A stretch of DNA of 49,895 nt from assembly GCA_937922015.1 (NCBI GenBank), contig CAKZVB010000042.1, positions 1-49,895 of the forward strand. Direction: 5' to 3'. Under the pieces are notes generated by a model, which saw nothing but the letters and a program-made list of their open reading frames with translations, was not told where the DNA came from and made no database searches. The position numbers and the translations under genes were made by a program. The DNA is from an uncultured Granulosicoccaceae bacterium. Lineage in GTDB: Bacteria; Pseudomonadota; Gammaproteobacteria; Granulosicoccales; Granulosicoccaceae. Below are positions 46,924 through 49,895 of this stretch, in pieces (position 1 is the first letter of the stretch; every line of letters starts with the position of its first letter).

Positions 46924-47022
46924 CGGCCTGTGTTATTCATAAGGCGGTCGGGGAAATAAACTCTTATGCAGGCCAGCCGGCCGCTCAGCCTGAATTGATC
47001 TCAGACCGATTGCGGATTGAGG

Positions 47023-47457
47023 TCAGTTCAGTAATTTATAATCGACGCTGAGCGCCAGTGTTAGCTGGTTTTTAATCTCCTGTGCTTTAGCTGCCTTGTA
47101 GGGCACCGCGTCCGCTGCCCCCCAGATCGGCGCAGGCCAGGCCTTATCTGTTCTGAAGCGCGCAACATGATGAATATGCAGCTGTGGCACCACATTACCT
47201 AACGCTGCGATGTTTAGTTTTTCCGGAGTAAACAGCGCTTCCAGCACATCGCAAAGTGCATTGGATTCCTTCAGCAGAAGTTGCTGATCCCCGGGGCTGA
47301 GTTTATACGCTTCTCTAATGTTGTTTCTTCTGGGTACCAGAATTGTCCATGGATAGTTGCTGTCATTAGCCAGTAACAGGCGGCACAGTTCCAGATCAGC
47401 TATGGGTATGGTATCGGCAGCGAGTTGAGGGTGAAGGGTAAAGTCAGTCGATTGCAT
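47023..47457 (-). CDS. HIT-family hydrolase-like protein
   Basis: This 144-residue protein is of the histidine-triad family. The triad segment VPQLHIHHVAR (~residues 90-100) supplies the His-x-His-x pattern of nucleotide hydrolases/transferases, preceded by ILVPRRNNIREAYKLSP. Family members act on AMP-derivatives, but the substrate here is not known. It lies 26 bp after the truncated haemoglobin gene on the same strand and probably belongs to the same leftward transcript. Confidence 0.88.
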   Translation of the reverse strand: MQSTDFTLHPQLAADTIPIADLELCRLLLANDSNYPWTILVPRRNNIREAYKLSPGDQQLLLKESNALCDVLEALFTPEKLNIAALGNVVPQLHIHHVARFRTDKAWPAPIWGAADAVPYKAAKAQEIKNQLTLALSVDYKLLN

Positions 47458-47483
47458 TAGTATCAGGTCAGTTTAAAGAGAGT

Positions 47484-47885
47484 TTACTCTGTATTGATCA
47501 GGTGATCGGCCGTGCGATAAAAGTTCGATTTCAGCTGCATCAGTAGCACAGGATCGTCAATTTGTTCTTCCAGAGCCTGGTTCATACATTGTAGCCAGTG
47601 GTCTCTGGCATCGGCATCAATACTAAAGTGGGCATGTCGCATGCGTAAACGGGGGTGACCTCTGTTTTGAATATACAGTGACGGGCCGCCCAGAAAACCA
47701 CTTAAAAACTCAAATAGTTTTTGCCTTGAGTCTGTCAGGTCGGCCGGATGCATCTCGCGTATAATTTTTGCCTCAGGGTCGTGATCCATTAGATCGTAGA
47801 AGCGATCAACAAGCGTGCGAACCCCGATCTCTGCGCCTATTTTCAGGTAGGGGCTGTGTGGCAATGGTGGTTGTTCATCACTCAT
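47484..47885 (-). CDS. Group II truncated haemoglobin
   Basis: This 133-residue protein is of normal length for trHbO-type globins, which bind haem and O2 or NO. FYDLMDHDPEAKIIREMHP (~residues 29-47) opens the family pattern, and FLGGPSLYIQNRGHPRLRMRHAHF carries the group II signature, with the proximal His in RHAHF (~82-86). Its ATG overlaps the acpS stop (TAATG), so translation is probably coupled. A role in NO or oxygen chemistry is inferred. Confidence 0.93.
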   Translation of the reverse strand: MSDEQPPLPHSPYLKIGAEIGVRTLVDRFYDLMDHDPEAKIIREMHPADLTDSRQKLFEFLSGFLGGPSLYIQNRGHPRLRMRHAHFSIDADARDHWLQCMNQALEEQIDDPVLLMQLKSNFYRTADHLINTE

Positions 47886-48265
47886 TAAACGCGCTCAAGA
47901 ATGACGTTGGCGATTGCATAGTCTTTTTCATCTGCAATGCTGACGTGCATCGAATTGATGCCCATTTCCTTACACAGTGTCTCGGCTTGTCCGTCTGCTT
48001 TGAGGATCGGTTTGCCGTGCTCGTTGTGTACGACATAGAAATGACGTAACAAAACGCTGCGTGCCTGCCCGGTGCCAAGTGCTTTTGTGGCGGCTTCTTT
48101 GACCGCGAAACGCTTGGCTAAAAATCGCGCCGGATACTTGGTTTCCCGGTATTCTGCAAGTTCTTTTTCGTGCAGTACGTGTTGTGAGAAACGTTCTCCG
48201 CGTTTTTCATGAATAGCTTCGATGCGGGAGACTTCAACAAGATCGATACCGGTACCAATAATCAT
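47885..48265 (-). CDS. acpS: Holo-[acyl-carrier-protein] synthase
   Basis: This 126-residue protein moves 4'-phosphopantetheine from CoA to ACP. IIGTGIDLVEVSRIEAI (~residues 2-18) has the Mg-binding Asp, and RFLAKRFAVKEAATKALGTG (~47-66) the catalytic Glu and Lys. Its ATG overlaps the pdxJ stop (ATGA at 48262-48265), the common pdxJ-acpS coupling. Confidence 0.96.
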   Translation of the reverse strand: MIIGTGIDLVEVSRIEAIHEKRGERFSQHVLHEKELAEYRETKYPARFLAKRFAVKEAATKALGTGQARSVLLRHFYVVHNEHGKPILKADGQAETLCKEMGINSMHVSIADEKDYAIANVILERV

Positions 48266-49017
48266 GATGACGTGTGTTGTCTTGCTTCAAGCATCAGGCG
48301 GCGCATTTGTTGAACTGCTTGTGGCAAGCCGCAAAACATGGCATCTGCAATTAGCGAGTGACCGATGTTAAGTTCGTGTATCTGAGGTATTCTCGCTATC
48401 GGCACGACATTGTAGCGGGTGAGACCATGACCTGCATTTACCTTGATGCCCAGGCTTACAGCGTACGCGGCGGCATTGGCAAGCTTGGTCAGTTCTTTTT
48501 GTTGTCCGGCAGCGGTGCGAGCCTCAGCGTAGCTTCCGGTGTGCAGTTCGATGAACGCAGCACCGGCTTTGGCGGTGGCGTCTATCTGCGCTTCACTGGG
48601 GTCTATGAATAATGAAACACGAATGTCGTTGTCTGCCAGTTCACCGCACATGGTGGTTAAGGCGTTGGCGTTGCCGGCAACATCCAGACCACCTTCGGTG
48701 GTAAGTTCTTCACGTTTTTCCGGCACAATGCATACATCCATTGGTTTTACACGCAATGCTATTTCAAGCATCTCGGCGGTGGCTGCCATTTCAAAGTTGA
48801 GCTTGGTCTGTGTGCAGGCTGCAAAACGATCGATATCTTCGTCTTGTATGTGGCGGCGGTCTTCACGTAAGTGCATGGTTATGCCGTCAGCGCCAGCCAT
48901 CTCTGCCTGTAGCGCTGCGTGTACCGGATCGGGGTAGCTTACACCTCTTGCCTGGCGGATGGTGGCAACGTGGTCGACGTTTACGCCTAACAAAATGGGT
49001 TTTGGTTGAGTTGGCAT
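48262..49017 (-). CDS. pdxJ: Pyridoxine 5'-phosphate synthase
   Basis: This 251-residue TIM-barrel enzyme is full length. It condenses 1-deoxyxylulose-5-phosphate and 3-amino-2-oxopropyl phosphate into pyridoxine phosphate. LLGVNVDHVATIRQARG (~residues 9-25), GADGITMHLREDRRHIQDED (~39-58), VSLFIDPSEAQI and VNAGHGLTRYNV are all PdxJ signatures. acpS follows in coupled fashion. Confidence 0.96.
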   Translation of the reverse strand: MPTQPKPILLGVNVDHVATIRQARGVSYPDPVHAALQAEMAGADGITMHLREDRRHIQDEDIDRFAACTQTKLNFEMAATAEMLEIALRVKPMDVCIVPEKREELTTEGGLDVAGNANALTTMCGELADNDIRVSLFIDPSEAQIDATAKAGAAFIELHTGSYAEARTAAGQQKELTKLANAAAYAVSLGIKVNAGHGLTRYNVVPIARIPQIHELNIGHSLIADAMFCGLPQAVQQMRRLMLEARQHTSS

Positions 49018-49146
49018 TGGCTCTCGTCAATCCTCAGGTGAATTTTCTCTACCGATTCATCATACACCAGTGCATCGCATTGAGAATACCGCAGCGTGGA
49101 CTGGAGTCGGTGAAGATCGGAACAACAACACGCGGTCATCAGTCTG

Positions 49147-49623
49147 CTATGGCTCATCCTCGGGATTTAGTATTGCATGTCCCTCTATGCGCAGTCTTAC
49201 TCTTAACAGTCTAAAGCTGTCGGTGTTGACAGCGTCAAACGGAATAATGAATTTCTGCAGCCGCTGGTTTTCGACCTGCAGAGAGATAATGACCAGCCAG
49301 CGTGACAGGAAGTTTATGGAGTTCAGGTGGGCGGTGTGTTGATTGTCCTGCGTTTCGATAAGCCAGACGTTTCCCGCCCGCCAGATCAGTTGTGTGTGTT
49401 TGAGTGCGATGCTGCCGTTATACCCAAGGCTTGCGGCGACTAAGATCGCGATAATTATTTTTAACGCCACCGGTATGGCTGCAAGGCTGACAGCCACAAA
49501 AGCGAGAATGTGCAAAGCCAGGATGCCGGTAAGGTACAGGCGCGACGGCCTAAGCGTCAGTGATAAGGGTATCGCGGATTTTGCGAATGATGGGGTTGTA
49601 GATTGATGTGGGGTCAGGTTCAT
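49147..49623 (-). CDS. YgfX-like membrane protein
   Basis: This 158-residue protein has two adjacent membrane spans (~residues 30-75: LYLTGILALHILAFVAVSLA and IIIAILVAASLGYNGSIA) and a soluble C-terminal part with NVWLIETQD and SFRLLRVRLR. Its place just after sdhE, overlapping that gene by 74 bp, and the layout of a short N-terminus plus two spans fit YgfX (CptA), the SdhE partner that in E. coli affects cell shape. Sequence similarity is weak to the eye, so the call rests on position and topology. Confidence 0.6.
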   Translation of the reverse strand: MNLTPHQSTTPSFAKSAIPLSLTLRPSRLYLTGILALHILAFVAVSLAAIPVALKIIIAILVAASLGYNGSIALKHTQLIWRAGNVWLIETQDNQHTAHLNSINFLSRWLVIISLQVENQRLQKFIIPFDAVNTDSFRLLRVRLRIEGHAILNPEDEP

Positions 49624-49846
49624 TGATCAGCCCCATGATTTCCGGGTCCTGTTCCTGAAGCAAAGCTTGAAACAGTCGCTGTTCCTGCGGTTCTGCAGCA
49701 TCGAAGTGATGCTGCAGATAGGTGGTCATTGCAGTGTCGAGCTCTTTCATGCCGCGACGACAAAGCCATTTCAAGCGAGACCGTTCAGCGTCTGTGAGTG
49801 CTTGATCAGAGATTTTTCTGCACCAGCATTTTCTTGGTGTCAGCAA
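49550..49846 (-). CDS. sdhE: FAD assembly factor SdhE
   Basis: This protein has up to 98 residues; the ATG at 49846 lies inside the sdhB 3' end, so the true start may be later, though only a TTG within SRLKW is otherwise available. RLKWLCRRGMKELD carries the strictly conserved RGMxEL(D) motif of SdhE, and FDAAEPQEQRLFQALLQEQDPEIMGLI follows as in the family. It helps flavinylate SdhA. It is directly after sdhB, the usual place. Confidence 0.9.
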   Translation of the reverse strand: MLTPRKCWCRKISDQALTDAERSRLKWLCRRGMKELDTAMTTYLQHHFDAAEPQEQRLFQALLQEQDPEIMGLINEPDPTSIYNPIIRKIRDTLITDA

Positions 49847-49895
49847 TCGCCTGCGCAGGGTTCAGACCTTTCGGGCAGACCGTTGCACAGTTCAT
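49806..49895 (-). CDS. sdhB: Succinate dehydrogenase iron-sulfur subunit, 3' end (partial)
   Basis: The gene runs leftward off the right edge of the window. The last 29 codons read MNCATVCPKGLNPAQAIADT...QKNL and stop at TGA (49806-49808). CxxVCPKGLNPxxAI is the C-terminal [3Fe-4S]/[4Fe-4S] ligand motif of SdhB, which carries electrons from SdhA to the quinone site of complex II. Confidence 0.93.
   Translation of the reverse strand: MNCATVCPKGLNPAQAIADTKKMLVQKNL

Noticed and set aside
46731-46940. 69-codon open frame through repeat copy 3
   Set aside because: Copies 1 and 2 carry stops in the same frame, and the frame follows the repeat exactly. It is a by-product of the repeat rather than a gene.

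Overview
This 49.9-kb window looks like chromosomal DNA of a free-living, probably marine gammaproteobacterium. The gene set and order are gammaproteobacterial: dksA beside gluQ, a YoaA-type helicase beside tsaB, pdxJ-acpS, sdhB-sdhE-ygfX, dapC/dapD with a YffB-type gene, DUF2959 and TIGR04219-like envelope proteins, and an iron permease under a Fur-box-like site. Base composition is close to 50% G+C. I see no rRNA, tRNA, CRISPR, prophage or transposase gene. The genus cannot be named from the sequence alone.

Layout. 0-3.6 kb is accessory: a secreted zincin-like protein with three CBM10-like repeats, then a small HTH protein plus a ClpA/B N-domain protein behind a double-palindrome promoter, then an HD hydrolase. 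3.7-8.5 kb is a complete BMP-type (nucleoside-like) ABC importer read leftward. Divergent from it is xsc, sulfoacetaldehyde acetyltransferase, with a CRP-type palindrome between them. 11-17.8 kb holds a TPR protein, a STAS protein, a parvulin isomerase, yciO, scpA-scpB, msrB and an Smr protein. 17.9-23 kb is acs, gluQ, dksA (with a histone-H1-like N-terminal extension) and xseA, all leftward. 23.2-32.2 kb is guaB, guaA, an OmpA-type porin behind an RNA-like leader, a TPR lipoprotein, a YoaA helicase, tsaB and a PhyH-type dioxygenase, all rightward. 32.3-35.9 kb is a leftward cluster uraH-dapC-dapD-yffB-alkD. 36-46.7 kb mixes envelope and metabolic genes: a secreted esterase-like hydrolase, an L,D-transpeptidase, a PLP deaminase-like enzyme, lipoproteins, an FbpB-type iron permease, a Mth938-domain protein and hom. 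47-49.9 kb is leftward: a HIT protein, a truncated haemoglobin, acpS, pdxJ, a YgfX-like protein, sdhE and the 3' end of sdhB.

The most unusual features are these. (1) A dispersed, noncoding element of about 190 bp with imperfect terminal inverted repeats is present in three full copies and one partial copy. Two full copies begin exactly at the stop codon of a gene, and two copies bracket the DUF498-hom block in opposite orientation. (2) The HTH/ClpN unit has two operators that overlap a consensus-like -35 and -10 and predict a leaderless mRNA. (3) The OmpA-type gene has a leader of several consecutive hairpins, part of which resembles the 3' half of a GEMM-I (c-di-GMP) riboswitch. All functions are inferred from sequence features read by eye; no database search was run.
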